A stretch of 64,000 bases of DNA from Halomonas stenophila. GTDB taxonomy: Bacteria > Pseudomonadota > Gammaproteobacteria > Pseudomonadales > Halomonadaceae. A program made the position numbers and the translations under genes. Every line of letters starts with the position of its first letter. Positions within the stretch are counted from its first letter, which is position 1. Positions 25,976 through 41,087 of this stretch are shown here, in pieces. The notes beneath the pieces are model-generated. The model did no database searches and had not been told where the DNA came from. It was given only the letters and a program-made list of their open reading frames with translations. The stretch covers positions 147,647 through 211,646 of the forward strand of contig NZ_JACHXR010000003.1 of NCBI RefSeq assembly GCF_014192275.1, given 5' to 3'.

Positions 25976-26017
25976 CGTCGTCCTGCACGACATTCACCGA
26001 TTCCGGGGAGGTCACCC

Positions 26018-26371
26018 ATGAGCGGTGCCGCAACCTTCGTTCCCACCCCCTTGCTGCTCTCCGACAGCGCCAAGGCGCGGCTCCATGCCCTGATCGAGGA
26101 GGAGAGCAACCCCCGCCTCAAGCTGCGGGTCTACGTGACCGGCGGCGGCTGCTCGGGCTTCCAGTACGGCTTCGACTTCGCCGAGGACGTCGCCGAGGAC
26201 GACACCCTGGTCGAGTTCGGCGAGGTGGCACTGGTCATCGACCCGCTGTCCTATCAGTACCTGGTCGGTTCCACCGTCGACTACGAGGAAGGCCTGGCCG
26301 GCGCCCGCTTCCTGATCCAGAACCCCAATGCCACCACCACCTGCGGCTGTGGCGCCTCCTTCATGGTCTGA
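26018..26371 (+). CDS. erpA: Iron-sulfur cluster insertion protein ErpA
   Basis: ErpA is an A-type carrier that delivers iron-sulfur clusters to target enzymes, including those of isoprenoid synthesis. The 117-residue protein has all three ligand cysteines: Cys45 in [13 protein letters not shown], and Cys109 and Cys111 in [10 protein letters not shown] at the C-terminus. The ATG follows GGGGAGG. A longer in-frame start at 25946 overlaps the promoter and is not conserved. The TPLLLSD N-terminus fits ErpA rather than IscA. It is transcribed alone, and the radical SAM protein HemW encoded in this window is one possible client. Confidence 0.93.
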   Translation: MSGAATFVPTPLLLSDSAKARLHALIEEESNPRLKLRVYVTGGGCSGFQYGFDFAEDVAEDDTLVEFGEVALVIDPLSYQYLVGSTVDYEEGLAGARFLIQNPNATTTCGCGASFMV

Positions 26372-26484
26372 CGCCGAGCGTTGAGACGCCCCCGCATAGC
26401 GTCATTTGCCGAAACTTGACGCTCTCACGACAACTCGCCATGGTTGATTAGGTACTCCACAACAAATCTTCCATGGAGAGTCAC

Positions 26485-27252
26485 ATGACACGTCACCTGA
26501 AGGCGGCCTCGCTGGCGTCCTGCCTCGGCCTGACCCTGGGCCTGTCCGCCATGGCCCAAGCCCAGGACACCACCCTGGACGTCGTCACCGACCCAAGCTT
26601 CGTGCCCTTCGAGATGATGGACCAGGAAACCGGCGAGATGGTCGGCTTCGACATGGACATCATCGCCGAGGTCGCCGAGCGGGCCGGTTTCGACTACAAC
26701 CTGCGCACCATGGACTTCAACGGCATCATTCCCGCCGTGCAGACCGGCAACGTCGACATCGCCATCGCCGGCATCACCATCACCGATGAGCGCGCGGAGA
26801 TCGTCGACTACTCCGATCCCTACTACGACAGCGGCCTGCGCATCCTGGTCAATGCCGGCGACGACAGCGTCGACAGCATCGAGGACCTGGAAGGCAAGAA
26901 GATCGGCACCAAGATCGGCTCCACCAGCTACGACTACCTGGAAGAGAACCTCGGCGAGTCCGCCGACATCACCCCCTACCCGGGCTCGAGCGACATGTAC
27001 ATGGCGCTGCTCGGCGGCAGCGTCGATGCGGTCTTCTACGATGCCCCGAACGTCGGCTACTTCTCCCAGACCCGCGGCGAGGGGCGCACCAAGGTCGTCG
27101 GGCCGCTCTACGAGGGCCAGCAGTACGGCATCGTCTTCGTCCAGGGCAGCGAGTGGGTGGAGCCCGTCAACGAGGCCCTGGCGGCCATGAAGGAAGACGG
27201 CACCTACGACGAGATCCACGCCAAGTGGTTCGGCAGCCCCAGCGACGAATGA
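26485..27252 (+). CDS. Polar amino-acid ABC transporter, periplasmic binding protein
   Basis: This 255-residue solute-binding protein of family 3 has a Sec signal peptide (about 1-23, ending MAQAQ). The mature start [20 protein letters not shown] is followed by the family signature [20 protein letters not shown] and the core [20 protein letters not shown]. GlnH-type glutamine binders are the nearest relatives I can name, but substrate cannot be read from sequence. The second ATG (26485) is chosen since GGAGAG lies 6 bp before it; another ATG is at 26473. It is first of a three-gene importer, followed by a hairpin before the permease gene. Confidence 0.9.
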   Translation: MTRHLKAASLASCLGLTLGLSAMAQAQDTTLDVVTDPSFVPFEMMDQETGEMVGFDMDIIAEVAERAGFDYNLRTMDFNGIIPAVQTGNVDIAIAGITITDERAEIVDYSDPYYDSGLRILVNAGDDSVDSIEDLEGKKIGTKIGSTSYDYLEENLGESADITPYPGSSDMYMALLGGSVDAVFYDAPNVGYFSQTRGEGRTKVVGPLYEGQQYGIVFVQGSEWVEPVNEALAAMKEDGTYDEIHAKWFGSPSDE

Positions 27253-27271
27253 CGCTGACGATTGCCTGATG

Positions 27272-27301
27272 ACGGGGTCGGGTCCCATGACCCGGCCCCG
27301 T
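27272..27301 (+). terminator. Stem-loop between binding-protein and permease genes
   Basis: ACGGGGTCGGGTC / GACCCGGCCCCGT forms a 13-bp stem with one G-T pair and a CCAT loop, without a long T-run. Such intercistronic hairpins in ABC importer operons usually protect the upstream message so that the binding protein is made in excess. Confidence 0.6.
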
Positions 27302-27363
27302 TGCGTTGCGCCCCCGGCGTTGCGACACCGCTTCTTCATGACGCACCCTGACGGAGATCCCTC

Positions 27364-28035
27364 TTGGACGTCACTTTCCAATTCGACTGGCAGGCGGCCT
27401 TCGCCTCCATCCCGCACCTGCTGACGGGTATCCCCTACACCCTGCTGATCTCCTTCGGCGGACTGGCCATCGGCTTCATCATCGGCATCATCTTCGGCCT
27501 GCTGCGCATCAGCCCGCTCTCCTGGTTGCGCTGGCCGGCCGTGGCCTACATCGAGATCTTCCGCGGCACCCCGGTCCTGGTCCAGGTGCTGTTCATCTTC
27601 TACGGCCTGCCCCAGCTGCTCGGCGGTCCCATCAATGCCCTGGTCGCCGGCATCGCGGCGATCGCGGTGAACTCCGGAGCCTACATCTCGGAGATCGTCC
27701 GCGGCGGCGTCCAGTCCATCGAGCGCGGCCAGCGCGAGGCCGGCCTGTCCCTGGGGCTGTCCCGGCGCCAGACCTTCCGCTACATCATCTGGCCCCAGGC
27801 CTTCCGTCGCATGATCCCGCCGCTGGGCAACCAGGGCATCATCAGCATCAAGGACACCTCGCTGTTCTCGGTCATCGGTGTCGGCGAGCTGGTCCGCCAG
27901 GGCCAGGTCTACATCGCCACCACCTTCAACGCCCTGGAGGTGTACCTGATGGTCGCCATGCTCTACCTGGTGATCACCCTATCACTGTCGGTGGCGCTGC
28001 GTTTCCTGGAGCGCAAGGGCCTGGTCGGACAATAA
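27364..28035 (+). CDS. Polar amino-acid ABC transporter, permease
   Basis: The 223-residue inner-membrane protein of the HisM/GlnP family has about five membrane segments. It contains the family signatures YIEIFRGTPVLVQVLFIFYG and the EAA loop that contacts the ATPase (REAGLSLGLSRRQTFRYIIW). The start is TTG at 27364 with GGAG 7 bp upstream; no ATG is available before the conserved first segment. A single permease gene suggests a homodimeric channel. The ATPase gene follows after 12 bp. Confidence 0.9.
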   Translation: MDVTFQFDWQAAFASIPHLLTGIPYTLLISFGGLAIGFIIGIIFGLLRISPLSWLRWPAVAYIEIFRGTPVLVQVLFIFYGLPQLLGGPINALVAGIAAIAVNSGAYISEIVRGGVQSIERGQREAGLSLGLSRRQTFRYIIWPQAFRRMIPPLGNQGIISIKDTSLFSVIGVGELVRQGQVYIATTFNALEVYLMVAMLYLVITLSLSVALRFLERKGLVGQ

Positions 28036-28047
28036 GGAATGCGAGCC

Positions 28048-28821
28048 ATGAACCAAGAGACGTCCAAGTCCGGCGGCGAGCCCATCGTGCGCCTGGACAA
28101 GGTCAACAAGCACTTCGGCAGCCTGCATGTCCTCAAGGACATCGACCTCGAGGTCAGCCCCGGCGAGGTGGTGGTGGTCATCGGCGCCAGCGGCTCGGGC
28201 AAGTCCACCCTGATCCGCTGCATCAATGGCCTCGAGGAGTTCCAGAAGGGCAGCCTGGAGGTGGACGGCAAACCGCTGCTGCCCTACGGCAAGGCCACCA
28301 AGGCGCTGCAGAAGATCCGCACCGAGGTGGGCATGGTGTTCCAGCAGTTCAACCTCTTCCCCCACCTCAGCGTGCTCGACAACGTGACCCTGGCGCCCAT
28401 GAAGGTCCGCGGCTGGAGTCGGGCCGATGCCACCGAGATCGCCGAGCGGCTGCTCGAGCGGGTCGACATCAGCGACCAGGCCGCCAAGTATCCCGGCCAG
28501 TTGTCCGGCGGCCAGCAGCAGCGGGTGGCCCTGGCCCGGGCCCTGGCCATGGAGCCCCGGCTGATGCTCTTCGACGAGCCGACCTCGGCGCTGGACCCGG
28601 AGATGATCGGCGAGGTCCTGGATGCCATGCGCGAGCTCGCCAACGAGGGCATGACCATGATGATCGTGACCCACGAGATGGGCTTCGCCCGGGAGGTCGC
28701 CGACCGGGTGATCTATATCCACAAGGGGGAAATCGCCGAGGAGGGTCCTCCCGAGACGATCTTCGATTCGCCCCGGGAGGAAGCCACCCGGAACTTCCTG
28801 GCCCGGGTGTTGAAGCACTGA
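28048..28821 (+). CDS. Polar amino-acid ABC transporter, ATP-binding subunit
   Basis: The 257-residue GlnQ/HisP-type ATPase powers the importer encoded just upstream. It has Walker [11 protein letters not shown]-loop [16 protein letters not shown], signature [17 protein letters not shown], Walker [15 protein letters not shown] and the H-loop [16 protein letters not shown]. The ATG at 28048 is preferred to an ATG at 28039 because AAGGA then has normal spacing. It closes the operon and is followed 25 bp later by a strong terminator. Confidence 0.94.
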   Translation: MNQETSKSGGEPIVRLDKVNKHFGSLHVLKDIDLEVSPGEVVVVIGASGSGKSTLIRCINGLEEFQKGSLEVDGKPLLPYGKATKALQKIRTEVGMVFQQFNLFPHLSVLDNVTLAPMKVRGWSRADATEIAERLLERVDISDQAAKYPGQLSGGQQQRVALARALAMEPRLMLFDEPTSALDPEMIGEVLDAMRELANEGMTMMIVTHEMGFAREVADRVIYIHKGEIAEEGPPETIFDSPREEATRNFLARVLKH

Positions 28822-28846
28822 GGCCACGCCTCGAGCCCTGGACAAA

Positions 28847-28877
28847 GGCCCTGTCGTTCGCGACAGGGCCTTTTTTT
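28847..28877 (+). terminator. Strong rho-independent terminator of the amino-acid importer operon
   Basis: A perfect 10-bp stem GGCCCTGTCG / CGACAGGGCC with a TTCG tetraloop is followed by seven T, and flanked upstream by AAA. It is the clearest intrinsic terminator in the window. Confidence 0.92.
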
Positions 28878-29358
28878 GGCCTGTGGACAAGATTCTCCGC
28901 CGAACCGCGTCGAACCGGCGCCAGTGCCCATGATGGCGGGCCTGGGGATGAAACACGGTGGTTGTTCACAGCCGCGGTGACAAGCGCGGTAGAGGACGGT
29001 GGACAAGCGGTGTCCGGTCGCGGCTGTGGGCAACTCGGCCTTTCGTCCACAGCTCCCGAACATCTCCTCCGCAGGCAGCACGCCGCTTTTCCTTGTTTTG
29101 GTCAACAGTACAAGCTGTTGATAAATAAAAGATAAGCCTGCTTTTCCACGGAAAGTATCCACACCAGTAATTACTACAACAACAGAACTTCTCTTTCTTA
29201 TTCTATGTATTTGTTTATCTGCTACCCGAGGATGACGGACGCCTGGTCATCCGGGTGTGGAAAACCCTGACGATTACCCACAGGAGGGTTATACTGGCTG
29301 GCTGATTTCATACCCCCGATTCGCAATATCGGCGCCGTCGCGCCGAACGAGGTGAACC
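28878..29358. other. Second DnaA-box-rich, AT-rich region, upstream of mnmG (alternative oriC)
   Basis: No gene is supported in this 480-bp gap. It contains DnaA-like 9-mers: TTGTCCACA (28882-28890, -), TTATCAACA (29116-29124, -), TTTTCCACG (29142-29150, +), GTATCCACA (29155-29163, +), TTTTCCACA (29256-29264, -, full consensus) and TTACCCACA (29274-29282, +). From 29100 to 29220 the DNA is strikingly AT-rich and could unwind. In E. coli oriC lies just upstream of mnmG (gidA), so this place is also plausible. It must hold the mnmG promoter too. Confidence 0.5.
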
Positions 29359-31254
29359 TTGGAGTACCCCGACCGCTTCGACGTCATCGTCATCGGTGGC
29401 GGTCATGCGGGGACCGAAGCCGCCCTGGCCTCGGCCCGCATGGGCTGCCGGACCCTGCTGCTGAGCCACAACATCGAGACCCTGGGCCAGATGTCCTGCA
29501 ATCCCGCCATCGGCGGGATCGGCAAGAGTCACCTGGTCAAGGAGATCGACGCCCTCGGTGGGGCCATGGGCCTGGCCACCGACATGGGCGGCATCCAGTT
29601 CCGGGTGCTCAATGCCCGCAAGGGCCCCGCCGTGCGCGCCACCCGCGCCCAGGCCGATCGAGTCCGCTACAAGGCGGCGATCCGCGGCATGCTGGAGAAC
29701 CAGCCCAACCTGACACTCTTCCAGCAGGCCGCCGGGGACCTGATCGTCGACGGCGACACCGTGCGGGGTGTGGTGACCGAGACCGGCGTGCGCTTCCTCG
29801 GTGAGGGCGTGGTGTTGTGCACAGGCACCTTCCTCGGCGGGGTTATCCACATCGGTCTCGACCACAGCCGCGGCGGCCGAGCCGGCGATCCGCCCTCCAA
29901 TGCGCTGGCCGAGCGGCTGCGGGCCCTGCCGTTCCGGGTCGATCGGCTGAAGACCGGGACACCGCCGCGCCTCGATGCCAAGAGCGTGGATTTCTCGGTC
30001 CTCGATGAACAGCCCGGCGACAGCCCCACGCCGGTGATGTCCTACCTGGGTCGCCGGGAGATGCATCCGCGTCAGGTGAGCTGTCACATCGCGCATACCA
30101 ACGAACGCAGCCACGAGATCATCCAGGCCAACCTGGATCGCTCGCCGATGTTCTCGGGGACGATCGAAGGCGTGGGGCCGCGCTATTGCCCGTCCATCGA
30201 GGACAAGGTGCACCGCTTCGCCGACAAGGCCAGCCACCAGATCTTCATCGAACCCGAGGGACTGGATACCCATGAGCTCTACCCCAACGGCATCTCCACC
30301 TCGCTGCCCTTCGACGTCCAGCTGCAGGTGGTACGCTCGATCCGGGGACTGGAAAACGCCCATATCACCCGGCCCGGCTATGCCATCGAGTACGATTTCT
30401 TCGATCCCCGGGACCTGAAGCATTCCCTGGAGACGAAATTCATCCACAACCTGTATTTCGCCGGCCAGATCAACGGCACCACCGGCTACGAGGAGGCCGG
30501 CGCCCAGGGGCTGCTGGCCGGGCTCAACGCGGCCCGGCGTGCCCGGGGCCTGGACGCCTGGTGGCCGCGTCGCGACGAGGCCTACCTGGGTGTGCTGGTG
30601 GACGACCTGATCACCCTCGGCACCAGGGAGCCCTATCGGATGTTCACCTCCCGGGCGGAATATCGCCTGCTGCTGCGCGAGGACAACGCCGATCTGCGCC
30701 TCACCGAGGCCGGCCGGGAGCTCGGGCTGGTGGACGAGGCGCGCTGGAGCGACTTCAGCAGCAAGCGCGAGGCCATCGAGCGCGAGAGCGCCCGCCTCAA
30801 GGCCAGCTGGGTACAGCCCGGCAGCGAGGCCGCGGCGCGGGTCGCCACCAAGACCGGCAAGCCGCTGTCCCGCGAGTACAGCCTGATGGACCTGCTCAAG
30901 CGCCCCGAGCTCGGCTACGCCGACGTGGCCGACCTGAAGGGCGAGCCGGTGGCGGACGAGCGCGTGGCCGAGCAGGTGCAGATCCAGGCCAAGTACCAGG
31001 GCTACATCGACCGGCAGCAGGACGAGATCGACAAGCTGAAGCGTCACGAGGCCACGCGACTGCCCGAGGACCTGGACTATGCCCGGGTCGAGGGGCTGTC
31101 CCACGAGATCCGCCAGAAGCTCGCCGAGGCCCGGCCGGAGACCCTGGCCCAGGCCTCGCGGATCTCCGGCGTCACCCCGGCGGCCGTCTCGATCCTGCTG
31201 ATCCACCTCAAGAAGCGTCGCCTGCTCGATGACAGCCGGGTGGCCAACGGATGA
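29359..31254 (+). CDS. mnmG: tRNA uridine-5-carboxymethylaminomethyl modification enzyme MnmG (GidA)
   Basis: MnmG is the FAD-dependent partner of MnmE in wobble-uridine modification. The 631-residue protein starts with the FAD-binding motif [20 protein letters not shown], has the family signatures [20 protein letters not shown] and [20 protein letters not shown], and a complete C-terminal helical domain that binds MnmE. The start is TTG with GAGGTG upstream; homologues begin two or three residues before the FAD motif, so the start is well fixed. It heads the mnmG-rsmG-parA-parB group and overlaps rsmG by 4 bp. mnmE is 22 kb away. Confidence 0.97.
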   Translation: MEYPDRFDVIVIGGGHAGTEAALASARMGCRTLLLSHNIETLGQMSCNPAIGGIGKSHLVKEIDALGGAMGLATDMGGIQFRVLNARKGPAVRATRAQADRVRYKAAIRGMLENQPNLTLFQQAAGDLIVDGDTVRGVVTETGVRFLGEGVVLCTGTFLGGVIHIGLDHSRGGRAGDPPSNALAERLRALPFRVDRLKTGTPPRLDAKSVDFSVLDEQPGDSPTPVMSYLGRREMHPRQVSCHIAHTNERSHEIIQANLDRSPMFSGTIEGVGPRYCPSIEDKVHRFADKASHQIFIEPEGLDTHELYPNGISTSLPFDVQLQVVRSIRGLENAHITRPGYAIEYDFFDPRDLKHSLETKFIHNLYFAGQINGTTGYEEAGAQGLLAGLNAARRARGLDAWWPRRDEAYLGVLVDDLITLGTREPYRMFTSRAEYRLLLREDNADLRLTEAGRELGLVDEARWSDFSSKREAIERESARLKASWVQPGSEAAARVATKTGKPLSREYSLMDLLKRPELGYADVADLKGEPVADERVAEQVQIQAKYQGYIDRQQDEIDKLKRHEATRLPEDLDYARVEGLSHEIRQKLAEARPETLAQASRISGVTPAAVSILLIHLKKRRLLDDSRVANG

Positions 31255-31913
31255 CGAGCGACGACAAGCGACTCAAGAACCGCCTGGAGGGCGGCCTGGA
31301 CGAGCTCGGCCTGGACGTGGACCAGTCCCGCCGCGACCGGCTGCTGGTCCTGGTGGGGCTGTTGCACAAGTGGAATCGCGCCTATAACCTCACCGCGGTA
31401 CGCGACCCCGAGGAGATGGTCACCAAGCACCTCCTCGACAGCGCCGCCGTGCTGCCCTTCGTCAGCGGGCCGACGGTCCTCGATGTCGGTGCCGGCCCCG
31501 GCCTGCCGGGCCTGGTGCTGGCGATCCTGGCCCCCGACCTGCGGGTGACGCTGCTCGACAGCAACGGCAAGAAGGTACGCTTCCAGCGCCAGGCGGTGAT
31601 GGAGCTGGGGCTGACCAACGTCACCCCGGTGCAGGCGCGGGTCGAGGCCTTCGCGCCGCCCGCGGGAGGCTTCGACCAGGTGATCTCCCGGGCCTTCGCC
31701 AGCCTCCGGGACTTCGTGACGTTGAGCGAGTCGTTGCCGAGCGTGGACGGGCAATGGCTGGCCATGAAGGGGCCTGCCGTGGAAGATGAACTGGGCGGGT
31801 TGCCCGACGACGTGGCGCCGGTCGCCTGCCACGAGCTGAAGGTGCCCTTCGAGGCCGGCAGCCGCCGGCTCGTGATCCTCGAGCGCACTCATACCACCCA
31901 GGGCCGCCCCTGA
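31251..31913 (+). CDS. rsmG: 16S rRNA (guanine527-N7)-methyltransferase RsmG (GidB)
   Basis: RsmG methylates G527 of 16S rRNA; loss gives low-level streptomycin resistance in other bacteria. The 220-residue protein has the lead [20 protein letters not shown] and the SAM-binding motif [17 protein letters not shown], both diagnostic. Its ATG overlaps the mnmG stop (ATGA), indicating translational coupling. parA follows 28 bp later. Confidence 0.95.
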   Translation: MTSDDKRLKNRLEGGLDELGLDVDQSRRDRLLVLVGLLHKWNRAYNLTAVRDPEEMVTKHLLDSAAVLPFVSGPTVLDVGAGPGLPGLVLAILAPDLRVTLLDSNGKKVRFQRQAVMELGLTNVTPVQARVEAFAPPAGGFDQVISRAFASLRDFVTLSESLPSVDGQWLAMKGPAVEDELGGLPDDVAPVACHELKVPFEAGSRRLVILERTHTTQGRP

Positions 31914-31941
31914 GGCGTCCGTCACTCGCAAGGAAGTCGCC

Positions 31942-32712
31942 GTGACCAAGATCATCGCCTTGACCAACCAGAAGGGGGGCGTGGGCAAGACCACCACCGC
32001 CGTCAACCTGGCCGCCAGCCTGGCGGCGCTGGACCGTCGCGTGCTGCTGGTCGACCTGGATCCCCAGGGCCATGCCACCATGGGCAGCGGCGTCGACAAG
32101 CACGAGCTGGATGGCAGCGTGCTCGACGTGGTGCTCGGCGAGCGCCGTTCCAGCGAGGTCATCCTCGACTGCCCCGAGGCGGGCTATGCCCTGCTGCCCG
32201 GCAACGGCGACCTGACCGCCGCCGAGGTGGAGCTGCTGGATCGTGACGAGGGGCGCGAGCAGAGCCTGGTCAAGGCCCTGGCCGAGGTGGCCGGCGAGTA
32301 TGACGTGGTGCTGATCGACTGCCCGCCGTCGCTCAACATGCTCACCGTCAACGGCCTGACCGCCGCGGACGGCGTGCTGATCCCCCTGCAGTGCGAGTTC
32401 TATGCCCTGGAGGGACTCTCGGCGCTGCTCGATACCGTGGAGCAGATCAAGGACAGCGTGAACTCGCGCCTCGAGATGTTCGGCATCCTGCGCACCATGT
32501 TCGATTCCCGCAACAGCCTGACCCGGGATGTCAGCAAGCAGCTGCGCGACTACTTCGGCGATGCCCTGCTCAAGACCACCATCCCGCGCAACGTACGGGT
32601 CGCCGAGGCCCCGAGCCACGGCCTGCCGGTGACCAAGTATGCCCGCTTCTCGCGAGGCAGCCAGGCCCACCGGGTGCTGGCCAAGGAACTGATCCGCCGA
32701 CTGTCGCTGTAA
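31942..32712 (+). CDS. parA: Chromosome-partitioning ATPase ParA (Soj)
   Basis: ParA is a deviant-Walker ATPase whose nucleoid-bound gradient moves ParB-parS complexes and so segregates newly copied origins. The 256-residue protein starts with IIALTNQKGGVGKTTTAVNL (deviant Walker A with signature Lys) and contains VLLVDLDPQGHATMGSG and VLIDCPPSLNMLTVNGL. It lacks an N-terminal DNA-binding extension, so it is the chromosomal type Ia-short kind rather than a plasmid ParA. The start is GTG with AAGGAAG upstream. parB follows after 40 bp. Confidence 0.96.
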   Translation: MTKIIALTNQKGGVGKTTTAVNLAASLAALDRRVLLVDLDPQGHATMGSGVDKHELDGSVLDVVLGERRSSEVILDCPEAGYALLPGNGDLTAAEVELLDRDEGREQSLVKALAEVAGEYDVVLIDCPPSLNMLTVNGLTAADGVLIPLQCEFYALEGLSALLDTVEQIKDSVNSRLEMFGILRTMFDSRNSLTRDVSKQLRDYFGDALLKTTIPRNVRVAEAPSHGLPVTKYARFSRGSQAHRVLAKELIRRLSL

Positions 32713-32752
32713 CCCGAGCACCTACTCCGCTCTTAGTGATGAGGGATTGTCG

Positions 32753-33676
32753 ATGACGCGTAAACGCGCCCTGGGACGCGGCCTGGATGCCCTGATCGGC
32801 GCCGGCGCCCGCCGCCGCGAAAGCCTGGACCTGCCCGAGGTCGACACCACGCTGCAGGACGGCGAGCTGAACGGCGCGGTACCCGAGGCCGCCGGCGCCG
32901 AGGAACGCCTCGAGCGCCTGCCGCTGGGCCAGCTGTGCCGCGGCAAGTACCAGCCCCGTCGGGACATCCAGCCCGAGGCCCTCGAGGAGCTGGCCGACTC
33001 GATCCGCGCCCAGGGGGTCATGCAACCCATCGTGGTGCGGCCGATCGACGAGCAACGTTACGAAATCATCGCCGGCGAGCGGCGCTGGCGAGCGGCCCAA
33101 CTGGCCGAGCTCGACGTCATTCCGGCGGTGGTGCGCGAGGTCAGCGACGAGGTCGCCCTGGCCCTCGCCCTGATCGAGAACATCCAGCGCGAGAACCTCA
33201 ATCCCATCGAGGAAGCCATGGCCCTCAAGCGGTTGCTCGACGAGTTCGAGCTGACCCAGCAGCAGGCCGCCGATGCCGTGGGTCGTTCCCGGGCCCAGGT
33301 CGCCAACCTGCTGCGCCTGCTGGCCCTGGACCCCGAGGTGCAGACCCTGCTCGAGCGCGGCGACCTGGACATGGGCCATGCCCGGGCCCTGCTGGCGCTG
33401 TCCGGGGCCAAGCAGCGCAAGGCCGCCCACGAAGTGGTCAACAAGGATCTCACCGTGCGCGCCACCGAGGCGCTGGTGAAGCAGTTGAGCAGCGGCGAGA
33501 CGAAGAAGGCCGAGACCCCGTCGCCGAGCCCGGACGTGGCCCGCCTCGAGTCGCGCCTGGCCGATCTGCTCGGCGCCCCGGTGAAGATCCAGCACGGCCG
33601 CGGCGGCAAGGGGCGAGTGACCATTCGCTACGCCAGCCTCGACGAGCTGGATGGCATCCTCGAACACATCCGCTGA
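32753..33676 (+). CDS. parB: Chromosome-partitioning protein ParB (Spo0J)
   Basis: ParB binds parS and spreads as a CTP-dependent clamp, acting with ParA in origin segregation. The 307-residue protein starts TRKRALGRGLDALIGAG. It has the CTPase/ParB box with GERRWRAAQLAELDVIPAVV and ALIENIQRENLNPIEEAMA, a central helix-turn-helix (LTQQQAADAVGRSRAQVANL) and a C-terminal dimerisation segment. The ATG at 32753 with GAGGG 7 bp upstream is preferred to a TTG two codons earlier. No convincing parS site was found in the window. Confidence 0.96.
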   Translation: MTRKRALGRGLDALIGAGARRRESLDLPEVDTTLQDGELNGAVPEAAGAEERLERLPLGQLCRGKYQPRRDIQPEALEELADSIRAQGVMQPIVVRPIDEQRYEIIAGERRWRAAQLAELDVIPAVVREVSDEVALALALIENIQRENLNPIEEAMALKRLLDEFELTQQQAADAVGRSRAQVANLLRLLALDPEVQTLLERGDLDMGHARALLALSGAKQRKAAHEVVNKDLTVRATEALVKQLSSGETKKAETPSPSPDVARLESRLADLLGAPVKIQHGRGGKGRVTIRYASLDELDGILEHIR

Positions 33677-33792
33677 GCGACCCGCTCGAGCGATCCAAAG
33701 AAGCGATTAGCGAGCTAACTGAAGCTGCGGATCTTTTCTCGACTTTTAGTCGTAAGCTGGCGCGATATCGTGCGAAATCGCTTCGTGATCGG

Positions 33793-33821
33793 TTGAAGCC
33801 TTGGTGGGCCTTCCCTATAAT
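33793..33821 (+). promoter_or_regulatory. Sigma70 promoter of the ATP synthase operon
   Basis: TTGAAG (33793-33798) and a perfect TATAAT (33816-33821) are separated by 17 bp. They lie in the 230-bp parB-atpI gap, about 85 bp before the atpI start, and probably drive the whole atp operon. Confidence 0.75.
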
Positions 33822-33906
33822 CGCGCCGGACCCGCCGTTGGCATCCCGAGCGGTGGTTCTCGAGGCAGAGGGGACGTCAAGCGTCGGCAGAGTTCACGGA
33901 GACCCC

Positions 33907-35171
<1,265 letters not shown>

Positions 35172-35215
35172 CCTTTCAACCCTTAACCCACTCACCCTTA
35201 ACCATTAACCACTAG

Positions 35216-35485
<270 letters not shown>

Positions 35486-35549
35486 ATCGCGACGGTCGCA
35501 AGACCCGTCGTGACGTTAACCCCAAACCTGTGACGCGAGAGGTGCTGGC

Positions 35550-36020
35550 GTGAACCTGAACCTAACCCTGATCGGCCAGGCTATCGCCTTTGCGTTCTTC
35601 GTCTGGTTCTGCATGAGGTTTGTCTGGCCGCCGGTCATGCAAGCCCTGCAGGAACGTCAGAAGAAGATCGCCGATGGCCTGGATGCTGCCAGCCGTGCTT
35701 CACGCGATCTCGAACTGGCCGAAGAGCAGGCCAACGAGACGCTGCGCGAGAGCAAGGAGCAGGCGGCCGAAATCCTGGAGCAGGCCCACAAGCGGTCCAA
35801 CCAGATGATCGACGAGGCGCGTGAGCAGGCCCGCCAGGAAGGCGAGCGCATGATCACGCAGGCCAAGTCCGAGATTGAGCAGGAAATCAACCGCGCGAAA
35901 GATGAGTTGCGCAGCCAGGTGTCGCGGCTCGCCGTCGTGGCCGCGGAGCGCATCCTGGAGTCCGCCATCGACGAGAAGCAGCACGGCAAGCTCGTTGACA
36001 AACTCGCCGAAGAGCTCTGA
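35550..36020 (+). CDS. atpF: ATP synthase subunit b
   Basis: Subunit b is the peripheral stalk that links F0 to F1. The 156-residue protein has one N-terminal membrane helix ([20 protein letters not shown]) followed by a long, charged coiled coil rich in Glu, Gln and Arg. The length equals that of the E. coli protein. The start is GTG with GAGAGG upstream. Only one b gene is present, so the stalk is a homodimer. atpH follows 11 bp later. Confidence 0.96.
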   Translation: MNLNLTLIGQAIAFAFFVWFCMRFVWPPVMQALQERQKKIADGLDAASRASRDLELAEEQANETLRESKEQAAEILEQAHKRSNQMIDEAREQARQEGERMITQAKSEIEQEINRAKDELRSQVSRLAVVAAERILESAIDEKQHGKLVDKLAEEL

Positions 36021-36031
36021 GGAGGTGACCC

Positions 36032-36571
36032 ATGGCGGAACTGTCAACCGTCGCTCGCCCCTACGCCAAGGCGGCCTTCGAACACGCCGTTGAGAACAAG
36101 GCGCTCGCCGACTGGTCCGGCATGCTCGCCATCGTGGCGCAGGTCGTCGCCGACGACGACCTGCGCCGCCGGGTGCTGGGCAATCCGCGCCTTTCCAGCG
36201 CGCAGAAGGCGGAGGCGCTCGTCGACATCTGCGGCGACGCCGTCGACGACGGCGTCCGCAACTTCCTGCGCCTGGTCGGCCAGAAGGGGCGCCTGGCGGC
36301 CCTTCCCGCCATCGCCGAGCAGTTCGAGCTGCTCAAGGCCCAGCAGGAGAAGCGCATGGACGTGAACATCGTCTCCGCCTTCCCGCTGGACGACGGGCAG
36401 CAGGAAAAGCTGGCGAGCGCGCTGGCCAAGCGTCTGAACCGCGAAATCTCCATTACCACTCAGGTGGATTCCACCCTCCTGGGGGGCGTCATCCTGCGCG
36501 CCGGCGACACCGTCATCGACGGGTCGGTCCGCGGTCGACTGAACCGCCTCCACGAGGCCCTTTCCGCCTGA
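36032..36571 (+). CDS. atpH: ATP synthase subunit delta
   Basis: Subunit delta sits on top of F1 and joins it to the b stalk. The 179-residue protein starts [20 protein letters not shown] and ends with the conserved [29 protein letters not shown] region. The ATG follows GAGGAGG, the strongest ribosome-binding site of the operon. Normal length; 16 bp from atpA. Confidence 0.95.
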   Translation: MAELSTVARPYAKAAFEHAVENKALADWSGMLAIVAQVVADDDLRRRVLGNPRLSSAQKAEALVDICGDAVDDGVRNFLRLVGQKGRLAALPAIAEQFELLKAQQEKRMDVNIVSAFPLDDGQQEKLASALAKRLNREISITTQVDSTLLGGVILRAGDTVIDGSVRGRLNRLHEALSA

Positions 36572-36587
36572 GTCTGAGGGACATGGC

Positions 36588-38132
<1,545 letters not shown>

Positions 38133-38139
38133 TCCCGTT

Positions 38140-38165
38140 GGCCCGTCCCCGCCAGGGGGCGGGCC
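38140..38165 (+). terminator. Hairpin between atpA and atpG
   Basis: GGCCCGTCCCC / GGGGGCGGGCC forms an 11-bp stem with one G-T pair and a GCCA loop. There is no T-run after it. It may be a stability or processing element that sets alpha/gamma stoichiometry (3:1 in the complex). Confidence 0.45.
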
Positions 38166-38203
38166 CTGGAGCTTTCTGAGGCCACGAACAAAGGTAGATC
38201 GCT

Positions 38204-40530
<2,327 letters not shown>

Positions 40531-40554
40531 TCCCTCCACCTGGGAGACGTCATC

Positions 40555-40983
40555 ATGACGAAAAGCTTCAAGTGCGAGATCGTCAGCGCCGAGGCGTCGA
40601 TCTTCTCCGGCAATGCCGAGCAGGTCGTGGCGGCCGGGCGCATGGGGGATCTCGGGATCCTGGCCGGTCACACGCCGCTGCTCACCGAGCTGGCCCCCGG
40701 TCCGGTCCGTATCGTCCTGGGGGGAGGTGACGAGGATCACTTCTACGTCTCGGGCGGCTTCCTCGAGGTGCAGCCCGACGTCGTCACCGTGCTGGCCGAT
40801 ACGGCCATCCGCGCCGATGACCTCGACGAGGCCGCCGCCGAGGAGGCTCGCCAGCACGCACTCAAGGCGATGGACGAGAAGTCCGCGGAGATGGACTACA
40901 CCCGTGCCGCGGCCGAGCTGGCCGAGGCCATGGCCCAGCTGCGCACCATCCAGCAGCTGCGCCGCAAGGTGGGCCGGAGCTGA
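40555..40983 (+). CDS. atpC: ATP synthase subunit epsilon
   Basis: Epsilon joins the rotor shaft to the c-ring and inhibits ATP hydrolysis. The 142-residue protein starts TKSFKCEIVSAEASIFSGNA, has the beta-sandwich core (GILAGHTPLLTELAPG, FYVSGGFLEVQPDVVTVLAD) and a two-helix C-terminal arm of normal length. It is the last gene of the atp operon and is followed by a terminator. Confidence 0.96.
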   Translation: MTKSFKCEIVSAEASIFSGNAEQVVAAGRMGDLGILAGHTPLLTELAPGPVRIVLGGGDEDHFYVSGGFLEVQPDVVTVLADTAIRADDLDEAAAEEARQHALKAMDEKSAEMDYTRAAAELAEAMAQLRTIQQLRRKVGRS

Positions 40984-41012
40984 TTCCGGGCTCCTGCCAT
41001 GCATGACGATCG

Positions 41013-41043
41013 CGCCCCCCGGACTCGTGTCGGGGGGCGTTTT
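41013..41043 (+). terminator. Terminator of the ATP synthase operon
   Basis: CGCCCCCCG (41013-41021) and CGGGGGGCG (41031-41039) form a perfect 9-bp stem with a 9-base loop and are followed by TTTT (41040-41043). It is placed 30 bp after the atpC stop codon. Confidence 0.85.
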
Positions 41044-41087
41044 CGTTGCCGTTGCCTGCCCGCCCGGGCATCGCGAGGACGAGCCCG

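Noticed and set aside
32935..33906. Long frame reading through parB and joining atpI in phase
   Set aside because: It is out of phase with parB, Arg/Gly/Pro-rich and without family character; only the part from 33907 is the AtpI protein.
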